From Linnemannia schmuckeri (Eukaryota > Mortierellomycota > Mortierellomycetes > Mortierellales > Mortierellaceae): a stretch of DNA of 64,000 nt. Shown in pieces: positions 44,468 through 55,409 of the stretch. Location of the stretch: the NCBI GenBank assembly GCA_029449235.1, contig JANATG010000007.1:2046001-2110000 (forward strand), in the 5' to 3' direction. The notes below the pieces were generated by a model. The model searched no databases. It worked only from the letters and a program-made list of their open reading frames with translations, and was not told the DNA's origin. Position 1 is the stretch's first letter; each line of letters opens with the position of its first letter. The translations under genes and the position numbers were made by a program.

Positions 44468-45928
44468 TTAGATTGGTGTCTATGTCTGGTACCCCAACCA
44501 GACCCATCACAGCTTATGAAATTTGAGGAGCTGACGGGCGACTCGAGCCTCGATCGACATATCAGTCTCGTCCTCCTTCTCCTCTGCCACCACCAATGTC
44601 CTCGCCTTTTTCCTCCAACGCCGCCAACATCCCTTGTGCCGCAATGCAATCGCCCTCAAAATCTTTTCCGTATCCAATCCCTTGACTCTTATTCTCAGTG
44701 GCTTCAGGTCCTTGCACGCCCACTTGACCGTCTCCACAGCACCCATGTCCATCTTGTTAAAGTGAAGTTCCAAAATCCTCAACTGTGAGCACTTCCTCAG
44801 CATCGGCTGTAGGTGATTGACCTATCGCTTGGGAACGGGTGTGCACGGAAGCAACCTTATCGTCCTCGAAGTTGAACCCCGGGCTCATGCTGAAATGCAT
44901 GAGGGTTATCAAGGAATGTTGGGGCAAGAAGATGGTCTTTATCATCTGAACCGACATGTTGTTGTGCCGGATAACAAGCTGCGAGACCCTGTCGGCGATG
45001 TCCATGAGGAACTCGAATACGATGGTTCCTGTGAAATGCTCCAGCTGGAACCCGGTGAGGCGTGAATAATGCTGTGAAATAGCCTCCTTGATCTCGACTG
45101 ACGGGATAGTAGTGTTTGCTGTGTAGTTACAAACGGACGAAGTGGTTAGGTTTGGAAAATACGACAATAGAGAGGGATAAATTCCTGCAACGGGGACGAT
45201 CCACCAAGAGAAGGCGGTGGCACGAGGGACTTTGTATGATTCAAAGAGGTTCTTGAAGTTCGAAGCAAAGAACGAGACGCCCGTGTGCTGGAATGACTGA
45301 ATGGGAATACCGACAACGTCTGTGTAGGGCAGCCTCAAATCAGACAACTTAGGACAGCCTCGAAGGACCTCGACCAGGCTGTCATGCGTCAAGCACAACT
45401 GCTCGATCTTCAGCCTCGTAAGTTTGGATAGGTTTGAAGGAGAGACGGCCGATAAGGAGACGAAAGCTAATGTAAGAACGTAGTTGGCCGAGGATTCATG
45501 CTGGTTAAACGAGGACGTATTTGCAAAGAGGTAGAAGTTTTGAAGACTGACACGGTTCCTTAAGACGACCTCGTAGGTACGAATGTGCAGTGAGGGTGAT
45601 GCCGTTGCTCGCATATGCAGCTTTCTAAGTTTGTTGACACTTGAGCTGGTGAGGGCTGAGACTTGGGAGAGTGATTTGACGTTCTTGGCGATCCGGATGC
45701 GGTGTCCATGCCTGGCGATGGTTTCGGTGGGAGATCGACAAATTGCGAGTAGGTATTGAAGTCGAGCTTGAACCAAATGGCAGATGTAAAGGTGTCAGCC
45801 CAGGTCTTGGAGACAAGTGTACAGGAGACTGCATCCTTGGTGGCGTCGAACTTGCTGAGACGCTGTGTGAGTTCATTTAGGGCAAACGAGTTCTTAGTTG
45901 AGGTAGTACTGGTCATGTTGTTGGGCAT
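44468..45928 (-). pseudogene. F-box-like protein, family 1, copy 5 (broken)
   Basis: Minus-strand relative of the array at 7.4-14.2 kb. It starts with ATG at 45928 (SFALNELTQRLSKFDATKDA, CTLVSKTWADTFTSAIWF). A frameshift near 45725-45735 moves homology to the frame holding TIARHGHRIRIAKNVKSLSQ, open to about 44820 and including LCLTHDSLVEVLRGCPKLSD and LRLPYTDVVGIPIQSFQHTG. A second shift follows in the DDKVASV region near 44830, and a third segment carries MDMGAVETVKWACKDL, GLDTEKILRAIALRHKGCW and ARQLLKFHKL. The terminal block WVWLGYQT/TPI has two stops. By eye it is nearest to copy 3 (shared LPYTDVVG). Confidence 0.8.
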
Positions 45929-46123
45929 TGAGGGACGAGGACGTCTAAGAGTGCGTAGGGAGGAGAAAGGGAAAATAATTTATTTCGTGTCCTCCATCCT
46001 TTTGTCATGGCTTCGAATTGATAACCAAAAAAAAAAAAAAAAAAAAAAAAATGAAGATCATTGATCGTCAAGGTGGATAAATTAAGGTGTTCGAGGAATG
46101 TTGGTTCATTAGACTCTATCACT

Positions 46124-46615
46124 TTAACTAAGGACTAGCAAAAATGTGGCAATGCTTTCTAGTTCTGGGAGGGAGTTGAGGATCTCATAAAGAGGCAACA
46201 GCATAGTTCCGAATAGGATCATGTTACCTTTTCTCTTGTGCCACAATGCAAGTCCACCGTTGAAGAAGGGACAAACTATAGAGGTGAGAAGATCAATAAC
46301 TAAGGTCATAGTCGAATCAGGAGAACTGGGGGAAAAGGGGCACAGAGGAGCATATGGGCGGATCATGACCCTGGCTGCCCTCGTCATCATCGTCACTTGA
46401 TCACCTCTCCATAGCCTCAGAAACTCTTTTCTCGGAGAACAATCAATCTCCTTTGCAGCCGCTTTGCTCATGTATCTCTTTTTTCGACTTATTTTTTTCA
46501 CGAGAAATGGGCATAGCATTTGCCAAGACAAGAGCATAAAGTTAAAAAAAATGGAGAGTGGTACTTGAGCCGGAAAAACGAAATGGAGTTGATAAACATC
46601 CTGCAACGTGGACAT
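46124..46615 (-). CDS. Possible small membrane protein (weak)
   Basis: ATG-initiated open frame of 163 codons. It is hydrophobic, with possible membrane segments near its N-terminus (PLSIFFNFMLLSWQMLC) and C-terminus (MTLVIDLLTSIVCPFFNGGL, MILFGTMLLPLYEIL). No family recognised, no neighbour relation, and no paralogue in the window. Composition could also arise by chance in AT-rich intergenic DNA, so this is a candidate only. Confidence 0.15.
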   Translation of the reverse strand: MSTLQDVYQLHFVFPAQVPLSIFFNFMLLSWQMLCPFLVKKISRKKRYMSKAAAKEIDCSPRKEFLRLWRGDQVTMMTRAARVMIRPYAPLCPFSPSSPDSTMTLVIDLLTSIVCPFFNGGLALWHKRKGNMILFGTMLLPLYEILNSLPELESIATFLLVLS

Positions 46616-47022
46616 AATACTTTACGGAAATTGTATTTTGCACAGGCCAAGTGGATTATTAATACGAGTTTGTGCCTTTTGGCAGGGTGTTGACGACTAA
46701 TCTCATCGCGATTATTTTTTGCAAGGACCAGGGGTAAGAGTCTGAGGGTGTCAAAGGGACAAAAAGCAATTGAGCGTGCGAGCAGCGAGAAAGAAAAAAA
46801 TTGTCCAAGTGTACAGGTCTCACTTTGCCTTGCCAGGGGCTCACACAATTCACGTTACTTGGATTTTTGCGTCAAAAGGAAAAAAGGAGGGGGGATGCAA
46901 TATGATCAAACACAACAAGGAGGTTGAGGATTTGCATTGTCACAATGGTGGAAAGGGGTTCTGAGTGGCAAAGAGTTAATTGCCATGGATGCATAGATGC
47001 ACGCCATGCATTAAAGTGTTTG

Positions 47023-47074
47023 CCTTTCCCTTTCCCTTTTCCTTTTCCTTTCCCTTTTCTTTTCCTTTTCCTTT
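47023..47074 (+). repeat. CCCTTT/CCTTTT simple repeat
   Basis: Imperfect microsatellite of CCTTT-type units on the + strand, upstream of the membrane-protein gene. It sits within a generally pyrimidine-rich region and may be promoter-associated. Confidence 0.8.
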
Positions 47075-47507
47075 GACTTTGTTGCGAATGCAATAGCCGA
47101 CCCATGTAACATGCAAAGACAAAGGAAAAGGGTCAAGGAGGAAGGTGATGGGTGGATCGGGCGTTCAGGGAACACGAGACAAAGTAGAGAAGGAGGGAGA
47201 GAGAAAGAAAGTGGGGTTGCTTCGGAGGCTGCAAGATCATTTGCATTCATAGACCATGGGGCTATTATCTTGACTCGAATGTTCTCTCCTAGTATATCGC
47301 CCCTTCGCCCCTACTAGCAAGTGTAAGCTGGGACCTTGACCGACAGTGAGACAGAGAGTGAGTGAGATCGATATGGTGCAACGGTTCGTCCCCCTGAATG
47401 AAAAACGATTAGAATAGATCACTTATTGTTCTTTTTCCTTTGGTTCCCCTTCGTCCTCTCTTCTTTTATTTCTTTTCCACTTCCTTTTCATCTTTGTGCT
47501 TCTCTTC

Positions 47508-47574
47508 TTCACTCTTCACTCTTCACTCTTCACTCTTCACTCCTTCTCTCTTCACTCCTTCTCTCTTCCCATAA
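47508..47574 (+). repeat. TTCACTC tandem repeat in a 5' leader
   Basis: About five near-perfect TTCACTC units followed by two longer TTCACTCCTTCTCTC units. It lies in the CT-rich leader before the ATG at 47786, so length changes here would alter the leader rather than protein. Confidence 0.8.
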
Positions 47575-47785
47575 TCCTTTTACACTTGCTTTGACTGTCA
47601 CCTTCCTGTCTCTCCTTACTCTCTCCCATCTCCACCTTCACCATTACCCCTTGCACTTTGACAATCAATTCTCCCCACTTCCTCACACAGCTCTTTTTTC
47701 CTTTCTTGCATTCTCACCCACCTTCCTTTCACCCATCCTCGCTCAAGAGAATAACAACATCAGATATACACAAACAGGATCTTCA

Positions 47786-48567
47786 ATGGCCCCACAATCA
47801 CGAGTAACAGGTGATGTAAATTCACCAGACATCATCCCCGTCACAGGCGCCGTCCCCTCCCCCTCTCCTACACCCTCTTCGACATCTTCCCCCACATCCT
47901 CACCTCATGACAGCAGTAGCGGCAACAGCAATAACAATAATCTGAACACAAATGAAGGATTTGAAGCCTCGGGAACGTATATCTACATGATCATGAGCGT
48001 CTCGATCCTCGTCACTGTTGTCTTCTTTGCTCGAGTCTGTCTTGCCAAGCGCAGAGAGAAGGAGCGACGACAGAAGGATATTGAATGCGAAGGTAAATCA
48101 TGCCTTTTTCATATAAAAAACAACGCCACTGTAAAGTAGTATATTTTGCATGATGGTGTTTGAAAACAAAAATTAACAACAAAGCCTTGTTTTTTAATCT
48201 TTCCTTGTTTCGCTTGCCTGCTTGCTTGCACAAAATAATAGTGCCACCAGGGTATGAATTTCATCTGACAGACATCGCTTTGTACAACGCTCGTGTGCTG
48301 AGTGCTGGTCCGAGTAACAGCATTTCACCTGTAGCATACACCCTTGTCACCCCCAATGCTGCCTCTGCTTCCGATGCAGGCATCCAAGCACCCCCTCCAG
48401 CAGCATGGGCTGGTAGATACTCTACTGTCCCGGCAAATCCGCCCTCGTACGAGTCCCTTCTAGCTGACTATTCTTTCACTAATGTTTCTGAGTCTGCCCC
48501 TTCCAATTCTTCGCCATTGTCGGCTGGTTCCTCTTCTTCACATCCACCTCCTCGTGCTTCCAACTAA
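47786..48567 (+). CDS. Single-pass membrane protein with Ser/Thr/Pro-rich ectodomain and PPSY tail
   Basis: Two exons, 47786-48092 and 48242-48567, giving 210 aa. Residues about 1-65 are Ser/Thr/Pro/Asn-rich (TGAVPSPSPTPSSTSSPTSS), a likely O-glycosylated or disordered ectodomain. A membrane segment follows (TYIYMIMSVSILVTVVFFAR, about 69-88), then a basic stop-transfer stretch KRREKERRQKD. The cytosolic tail has PPGYEFHL and NPPSYESLL; PPxY-like motifs typically recruit WW domains of Nedd4/Rsp5 ubiquitin ligases. The frame is open upstream and would give a signal-peptide-like stretch just before residue 1 (ALFSFLAFSPTFLSPILAQE), but no ATG precedes it in frame, so an upstream spliced exon supplying the start is possible. 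Function unknown. Confidence 0.6.
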
Positions 48568-48792
48568 TGCATTCGTAATACCACACAAATACCACACGAA
48601 TAATAAAAAAGACATATGTACCAAACAACGTGTCTTTGTGCTTGTCCTTGTGGAAAGGAAGAAGTAGAAGGACAGAAAGGGAAGTCTATAATACTTACCA
48701 CGACTGCGTCCATTTTTTTTTCTCTGAAGACAAACTAATTTTTGAGTCCAGGACGTGCACCACGCCTGCGCGCGGTAAAAAAGGGCACGGCC

Positions 48793-49218
48793 CGGGCGTT
48801 GATTTTGACATGGAGGAGTCTGCCCCAGTCTTGAACCACTTTAATGCGTCTGACCAGATACTGCAGCTGATCCCAAGAAGCTGCTCGGGGTTTGAACATC
48901 TGCACCCTTCTCTTGCACGGGATGGACATGGATGAAGTTGAGATGGGTCAGTAGATGTGCAAGAACCTGATTATCCGTCACACCAAGATCAAGGGTTTCG
49001 ACACCAAGGACAAGGTCCTCAAGGCGGTCGCGTTTTGGCGCAAAGGTTGTTGGAAGTGTTGGAAGGCGGAGGCGGGAACTCTGGTGAATAAAGAGGAGGA
49101 GGAGGAGGAGCAAGCCAAGACTGAAACCTTGATCGAGGCACATGTCGCTCATCATCTCCTCAAATTTAACAACCTCAGGTGGATCTGGCTCGGATATCAG
49201 ACATGGACATTAACCTAG
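48793..49218 (+). pseudogene. F-box-like protein, family 1, 3' fragment (copy 6)
   Basis: Only the C-terminal third of the family 1 protein is present: VDFDMEESAPVLNHF and QILQLIPRSCSG in one frame, a shift near 48915-48930, an in-frame TAG at 48952-48954, then CKNLIIRHTKIKGFDTKDKV, AFWRKGCWKCW and WIWLGYQTWTLT, ending with TAG at 49216-49218. No F-box or N-terminal half lies upstream, where the membrane-protein gene ends at 48567. It is a truncated duplicate. Confidence 0.8.
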
Positions 49219-49492
49219 AAGAGAACACCTAGGACCAACCCATTCGAATGAGCCACTGCTGATCACACATGCATTCACACATCCATTGCTTTTAGCTAGT
49301 TTGATTTTCAATAACAAAAATGAACAATGAATAAAAACGTTCATGCAATGGTAAGTAAGGTAGCTTGCATGAAGGTGGTTTTTTGGGCTCAAGCCGCGCA
49401 TTGACTTTCGAACCATGTGTAGATTTTTTTAAAACTTTAATTAAAGTATGGATTTCTTGTCAAAGTATAACCAGACCAATGCTCAATAAAAA

Positions 49493-52469
49493 TTATGCGA
49501 TGGGGACCTTGATTTGATCGTCTGGCCTGGGAGGACCATACAAGTCCGGTCCCTGAGGCATGCCATGTTGCATCATTGGGATGGGCATAGGAACCGGCAT
49601 AGAATGCTGGTGGTGACCATTATGCGCAACAGGATACGGGTCAGGGAGGAGTGGCGGAATCACCATTGGCCTATGCTGTTGCTGTTGTTGATGCTGCAAG
49701 GGCAACTCTGGTGCTGGCATACTGGTAATACTCGTTTCTGGGACTGAAGTTGGGACGACAAAGGCCTTGGGCCTGTTCACACGAGTAACCTTATGCTTTG
49801 GTGGCGGTAATGAAGACGGCACCTTGAACGATGCTGTGGGTTGCGGGCGATAGCTTCCTGCGGTAGCGGGGGAGGTCGACAATAATGATGGTGAGTAGTT
49901 CTCCACGGCAGGTGATGGCTGGTGTTGTTGTGGGTATGATGTCGGAGGGTTATGGGGTCGTGGCACTGGCAGTGGTACAGTGTTAGCTCGAGGTGGGGTA
50001 GGCAACTCTGGTCGTGGCATTAGATGGTGTCCGTGAGCCTGGAGGTGGGGCATATTAGGTAGTGTAGGCGCGTGTTGGACGAAGGCGTGGGGTGGCTCCT
50101 CGTGATGTTGCTGCTTTTGATAATGCTGCTGGTGATGAGGCGGATAATGGTGTGATGGTGGCTGAGGAAGTGGGTGAGGCTGCTGATGGTGTTGTTGTGG
50201 CCACTGAGCGTGCTGGTGCTGGTTGTTTTGATGTTGATTCTGCTGAGGTTGATGAGTTGGATATTGGTGAACAACAACATGAGGATCGCCATGATTAGAA
50301 TAGTGAGCCGGGCTATGTTCTGCCGTTGTCTGAGGTACGCCTCCATGGTTTTGTCCAGTATGGTTTCCGCCATCCTCTATGATAGCTTGCGCGGTGTTGA
50401 CTCTCTGAGGTGGATGATGGTCTGAAGATGTTGATGGCACGGATGCTGCTGTCGAAAAACTGGCCTCAGTCGTAGGTGGGGAATGAGCCAGAGTTGCATC
50501 AATGCTTGCCATGGTTGAAAAATATGAGTAATTTCCTCGAGTTTCCGGTGGCGGGTCCTTGTAAGGTGAGGTCAACGGTGTTGGAGGCAATGGCCTATCA
50601 GCAGACTCAGAAACAAGGGCCGATGATGTATCGTCAGATAGAACAGGGCTGCCACTGAGTGTCGATGGCCTGGAGGGTTTTGGGGGTGTAGGTGCCCTTG
50701 ATCCTGACGATAATGGTTGTGATATAGGAATGGAAGGCAGGGGTCGTGCTGTTCTGCCCAGGATAGAGCGCTTATGATCCTGTGCAGCCTGAAATGTAGT
50801 TGTAAGCACTTTCTCAATCTCCTCGCGGCCCAAAATAGTCGCAAAGTCCAGGGCTAATGTAATTATTGTAAAATGAGGGAAGGCAGGTTAGAGAAGAGGA
50901 CAATAAGTACGCGCTCGTATTTCATGATGGGGTTTGAGGGTGTACCTGTGAGACCGTTAGGGTCTCGAGTGAAGACTTCACTCTCGCTGGTGATAGTACA
51001 ACTCTGAAATGTTCCGAGTAAATGACGGGCAAGCTCTCGCACAAGGGTCTTCAGACCCAGAACGACTGCCAAATGCAGCATATCATGACCGTCCTGGGTG
51101 ACATTTCTTACTATGTCCATACCCTCGTCCGAGATTAAGTCGCGCCCGTCGCACAGCATGTAGATGACGCCAAGTGCCAGGTGCTCAGATCGTGTCACTG
51201 TTGGGGGTTTATCAAGGTTCAACAACGCCAGGGTCCTCTGTCGTGTCTAGAGGGTAAAAGGAGAGAAACCTTGAATTAGCCCCCTGGTCTCAGAAGAAAC
51301 ACAAAATCATAAAATAAAAATATCGATGATGTTGCATAAATAAAACTTACAGTGCGTTCTGTCTCGGTGCCTAAATCTGCGGTTAGCGAGGCATGGATGA
51401 GCTGGCGGTGAAGTCCTATGATGATATGGAGCAGTTCCGTCTCGGAATCTAAAAGTATTTCAAGACGCGTATGGGTCCGCAATGACGAACGACGAAATAG
51501 ACGTGAATACGGTAAGGATGGACATCCCAAACGGGTAAAGTTACAATTGAATACCGTGGAACAATGAATGTTTTTGGGGTGGGCCTTAAAAATGCATAAG
51601 TCGAACTATTAATATCGACCACTTGTGTGTGCGTTCGTTTGTCACCATTACATACCTTCAACAGCAACCATGTCAAAAGCAATGGCAGAATCGGAAGTAT
51701 CCTTTATCCCACCCTCACAGGTAAGCGACACCGAGAGCTGAAGTGTCTTGGGTGTGAGTGTGGTTGTAGAAGTTGATGAGGTTGGAGTGTTGGCTGTGGA
51801 GGACGACGCCCAGTCGAGCAAGTTTGGGACGATAAACTCCATTTCTGTGCTCTTGAGGACTCGAGGCGTGACAACCTTTGGCTCGAAAATGCAGCTTTCG
51901 CTCAATGACGAGCATGAAATGACCACCTGTACTCCAGCTGTGGTATTTCATTCGCAAAAGAGAAAGAAAGAGAGACAGACAGAGAGAGAGAGAAAGTAAT
52001 AAAAAGGTATCAGGACTGAGCTTCAGTATTGTTGCGCCCGGTCGTTTTCTTGCTCCTAAGAGAGCCCTTATAGCAGCTTACCTCGAAAGTTGTTGCCAGT
52101 GAGAAGGACAGTTGAACCACCACGGACAGGGACTGTATGATGGGAGACCGAGTCGAGGGAGAGAGGGAAGTGACCGTGTTCAGCCCATGCGTCGGAGACG
52201 AGTCCCTGAATAGTGGTGGCGCCATTTGGTTGGACAGCAGTGTTTGAGTCTGACGTGCCCTGGGGGTTTTGGGGTTGGTTTGTCCTTGGTGGTGGGTTTG
52301 GTGCGTTCAGAGTGTGCGAAGATGGAGACGAAGAAGAGGAGGTGACAGAGTTGTTGTTGTGGGAGTAGAAGTGAGGGGTCGAGTCATGGTAAGAGTTGTT
52401 TGCATGGGCATCCAGACCAGCTGTTGCCGAGTGTGACGAAGGGGAGGAGGTGTGTGAAGAATGGGTCAT
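49493..52469 (-). CDS. IPT/TIG domain and ankyrin-repeat protein with Pro/Gln/His-rich tail
   Basis: Five exons on the minus strand: 52469-52082, 51937-51656, 51448-51351, 51246-50946, 50853-49493; 809 aa. After a Ser/His/Asn-rich start, residues about 90-215 form an IPT/TIG immunoglobulin-like fold (VPVRGGSTVLLTGNNFRAGV, CIFEPKVVTPRVLKSTEMEF). Residues about 305-375 contain two ankyrin-like units (DGHDMLHLAVVLGLKTLVRE and DPNGLTALDFATILGREEIE); exon 4 to 5 splicing restores the second. The remaining 430 residues are Pro/Gln/His-rich and disordered. IPT followed by ankyrin is the order of Mga2/Spt23, membrane-bound transcription factors of fatty-acid desaturase genes, but no membrane segment is visible here, so it may be a soluble relative. 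Divergent from PDX1 with 961 bp between starts. Confidence 0.8.
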
Positions 52470-53430
52470 TTAGGCAGCGAGAAGAAACATAAAAAAGGGT
52501 GGAGGGTGAAGGGAAGGCAATGAAGAAAAGAAGAGAGGAATGCGAAGGAAAGAAAGAAAGAGAGGTGTGGTGTGTGATGGAGTAACGAAAGAAGAAGAAC
52601 AAAGTGGCTCTAGGTTCGAGACAAGGGTAGGAGGAGAGTGTGGAAGCTGGAAAGGACACAGAGGAAGAAGAGGGGGGCGAACATGAGAGCATTGATCCTG
52701 ATTCAACAGTGTTAATTAATCAAGAAAACGTGTGAGCCGCGATCTACAACAGAGTGAGAACAACAAAACGCACACTCAAAACTCATCACATAGAAAATGC
52801 TCAGCCGTTACTCGGTTGTCTTTTAATCCCGCCGCGCCATCCTCATTTCCTTCCATCGCTCACCACTTTCTCTGAAAGGTCTCTATATGCGTCTGCTGAG
52901 TCAATTGAAGGTCCAACTGGAGACCCACTTAACCTAGTAGAATGTGCGTCCTTGTTTTGCGGTCTATTTCTCGCATGTATTGTTAGTAAACATTGCATGC
53001 AGATCAATTGACCCTGGAAGATTGATATCTACACGCCCATTTCTTATTTATTCTTTTTCGGTAAAAGAGGCATAGAAGGGACGTTTGGGTTGTTCCCTCG
53101 CACCCTTCTAGCTCACATCCCGTTTTGCCCGCGACTTCGCATGTTGTGGCCTCGAACAAGAGCAAACCGATTGAGTCTCAAATTCAGTTCGCAAGAAATG
53201 AAAAAAAGAGAGTCCCTTTTTGTCTTTTGTGGCTTATGCTCCGAAGACAATGTGTGATCCAGCCAATCAGATCACAAGAAGCGCAGTTTTCCCCATGTTT
53301 TTCACAAGTGAGTGAAAGATGACTCCTTCACTCGTTTATTTCAACGGCCGGTCGTCGTTTTCGTCCTTTTTTCTTTTTCCTTCTTCTTGTTTCCCCACCC
53401 TCTTTCCACCAACCACCACTCACACCAACC
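52470..53430. promoter_or_regulatory. Divergent promoter region between the IPT/ankyrin gene and PDX1
   Basis: 961 bp between two starts facing away from each other. The minus-strand leader side (52470-52680) is CT-rich on that strand. The plus side has a CT-rich tract at 53340-53405 leading into CACCAACC before the ATG at 53431. No further ORF is supported. Confidence 0.45.
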
Positions 53431-55077
53431 ATGACTTTCGCTGCCCCCACCAACTTGGTCCCCGCTCAGGAGTCCACCCCCGCCCCCGAGGTCGCCTCCT
53501 TCAACGTCAAGGCCGGTCTCGCCCAGATGCTCAAGGTACTTTTTTTTTTCTTTTATATTCTCTTCAAGAACAGCATCAACTGTTGATAATAATAACAGCA
53601 GCAGCGAAAACAACTGGAGCAGACAGAAGGAAGGAAAAGGAACAAAAAAGAAAGTGGAAGCAACTTGATGTAACTTGAATCAGACTCATTAACTTCACTT
53701 TCCTTCATTTCAAAACATAAAACAAACAACAAATTCAAATAGGGAGGAGTCATCATGGATGTCATCAACGTCGAGCAAGCTCTTATTGCCGAGGCTGCCG
53801 GTGCCTGCGCCGTCATGGCCTTGGAGCGTGTCCCCGCCGATATCCGCAAGAACGGTATGTTGTTTTTCTTGCCATTAGTGCTATCGATCAAGATCCTTTA
53901 TAAGGAACAGCGCTTTTTTAAGCCCGATCTATTCCACTTCTGCGCTTTTGCCCTTCGATTCGCAAAAACAAACTGATCTCTGACCTTGTTTTTTATTGTT
54001 TGTTATTTGGTCATGTTCCGGACTTGTTTATATTCCTCGGACGAATAGGCGGTGTTGCCCGTATGTCTGACCCCAGAATGATCCGTGAGATCATCAACGC
54101 CGTTTCCATCCCCGTCATGGCCAAGGTCCGCATCGGACACATTGTCGAGGCTCAGGTAAACAACAAGCAACGACTTTTAACAAGTTCATGCTTCGAAAAA
54201 GAGTATGGCACAAAGAAGACAAGACAGCAGATCTGAACAGAAATGACCAAGAGCGACCAATTGATGCGGAAATTCATGTACAAGGAAAAAGGAACAAAAA
54301 AGAAGATTCAAACAACAAGATAGAAAGACAGATAAACCGATCCAGAGCGGGCAACAACGGCAAATTCAATTGAAGGAGTCATCCAGATCAAAAAATCCTA
54401 GACTCTTATTCCCCTTTTCTATTTCTCCTCCTTCTCCTTCTCCATCAATCCTCCCGGCCATATAGATCATTGAGTCCCTCGGAGTTGATTACATTGACGA
54501 GTCCGAGGTCTTGACCCCTGCTGATGAGTCCAACCACATCAACAAGCACGACTACAAGGTTCCCTTCGTCTGCGGCTGCAAGAACCTCGGTGAGGCTCTC
54601 CGTCGCATCAACGAGGGTGCTGCCATGATCCGCACCAAGGGTGAGGCTGGTACCGGTAACGTTGTCGAGGCCGTCCGCCACTGCCGCACCGTCAAGGCCG
54701 AAATCCGCAAGGCCCAGTTGATGGACGACTCTGAGCTCTTCACCTACGCCAAGGAGATCCAGGCCCCCTACCACTTGCTCAAGGAGACCGCCAAGCTCGG
54801 ACGCTTGCCCGTCGTCAACTTTGCTGCTGGTGGTGTTGCCACCCCCGCCGATGCTGCCTTGATGATGCAGCTCGGATGCGACGGTGTCTTTGTCGGCTCC
54901 GGCATTTTCAAGTCTGGTGACCCCGCCAAGCGTGCCCGTGCTATTGTCCAGGCTGTTACCCACTACAAGGACCCCAAGGTTCTTGCTGAGGTCTCTGAGG
55001 ATCTCGGTGAGGCCATGGTTGGTATCAACATCTCTGAGATCCCCCAGGACCAGCTCTATGCCAGCCGTGGCTGGTAA
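53431..55077 (+). CDS. PDX1: Pyridoxal 5'-phosphate synthase, PdxS/Snz subunit (PDX1)
   Basis: Synthase subunit of the DXP-independent vitamin B6 pathway; condenses ribose 5-phosphate, glyceraldehyde 3-phosphate and ammonia to PLP in the cytosol. Four exons: 53431-53535, 53743-53854, 54049-54155, 54466-55077; 311 aa, near the usual 295-310. Motifs: GGVIMDVINVEQA with Asp41, GACAVMALERVPADIR, GGVARMSDP, PVMAKVRIGH with the Schiff-base Lys98, DYIDESEVLTPADE, PFVCGCKNLGEALRRI, GAAMIRTKGEAGTGN with the second active-site Lys166, AAGGVATPADAALMMQLG and GVFVGSGIF. Codon use in exon 4 is biased to C-ending codons, suggesting high expression. The glutaminase partner (PdxT/Sno) is not in the window. 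Confidence 0.98.
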
Positions 55078-55409
55078 ACAATTCTTACTAGTCAGTTCCC
55101 TTTTGTCTTTCTAGTTTCTTTTTGTTCACCTTTTTGTATATTTCATTCTCTCCTTGCTTTGATATCCATTTCTTGCATTCACGCACACATCTATATTAAA
55201 ATTTAAACCAGCATTGGTGCCCAACAACAAACAAACAAACAAACGAACAACAACAAACACTTTGCCATCAGAGGCCTGTGACTGCTTACCATTTGCCACT
55301 AGGATCAGGATATCAGCATGATCAACCGCCCTTCTTTTTTAACTCGTTCTCACTTTCACAAAAATCAGATCTACCAAATACCCAACAACATCCTTTTCCC
55401 ACGCTACCA

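Larger units (their letters stand above)
45929..47785. other. Intergenic region with poly-A run and CT-rich leader of the next gene
   Basis: About 1.9 kb. Contains a 25-base A run at about 46027-46051, a CCCTTT/CCTTTT repeat at 47023-47074, and a CT-rich tract from 47430 to 47750 that includes TTCACTC repeats at 47508-47574. The tract is the probable leader and promoter of the membrane protein gene at 47786. One unsupported minus ORF at 46124-46615 is listed separately. Confidence 0.45.

Noticed and set aside
7189..46051. Poly-A runs as tails of retrotransposed F-box copies
   Set aside because: The runs lie upstream of the copies rather than at their 3' ends in coding orientation, and no target-site duplications were seen.
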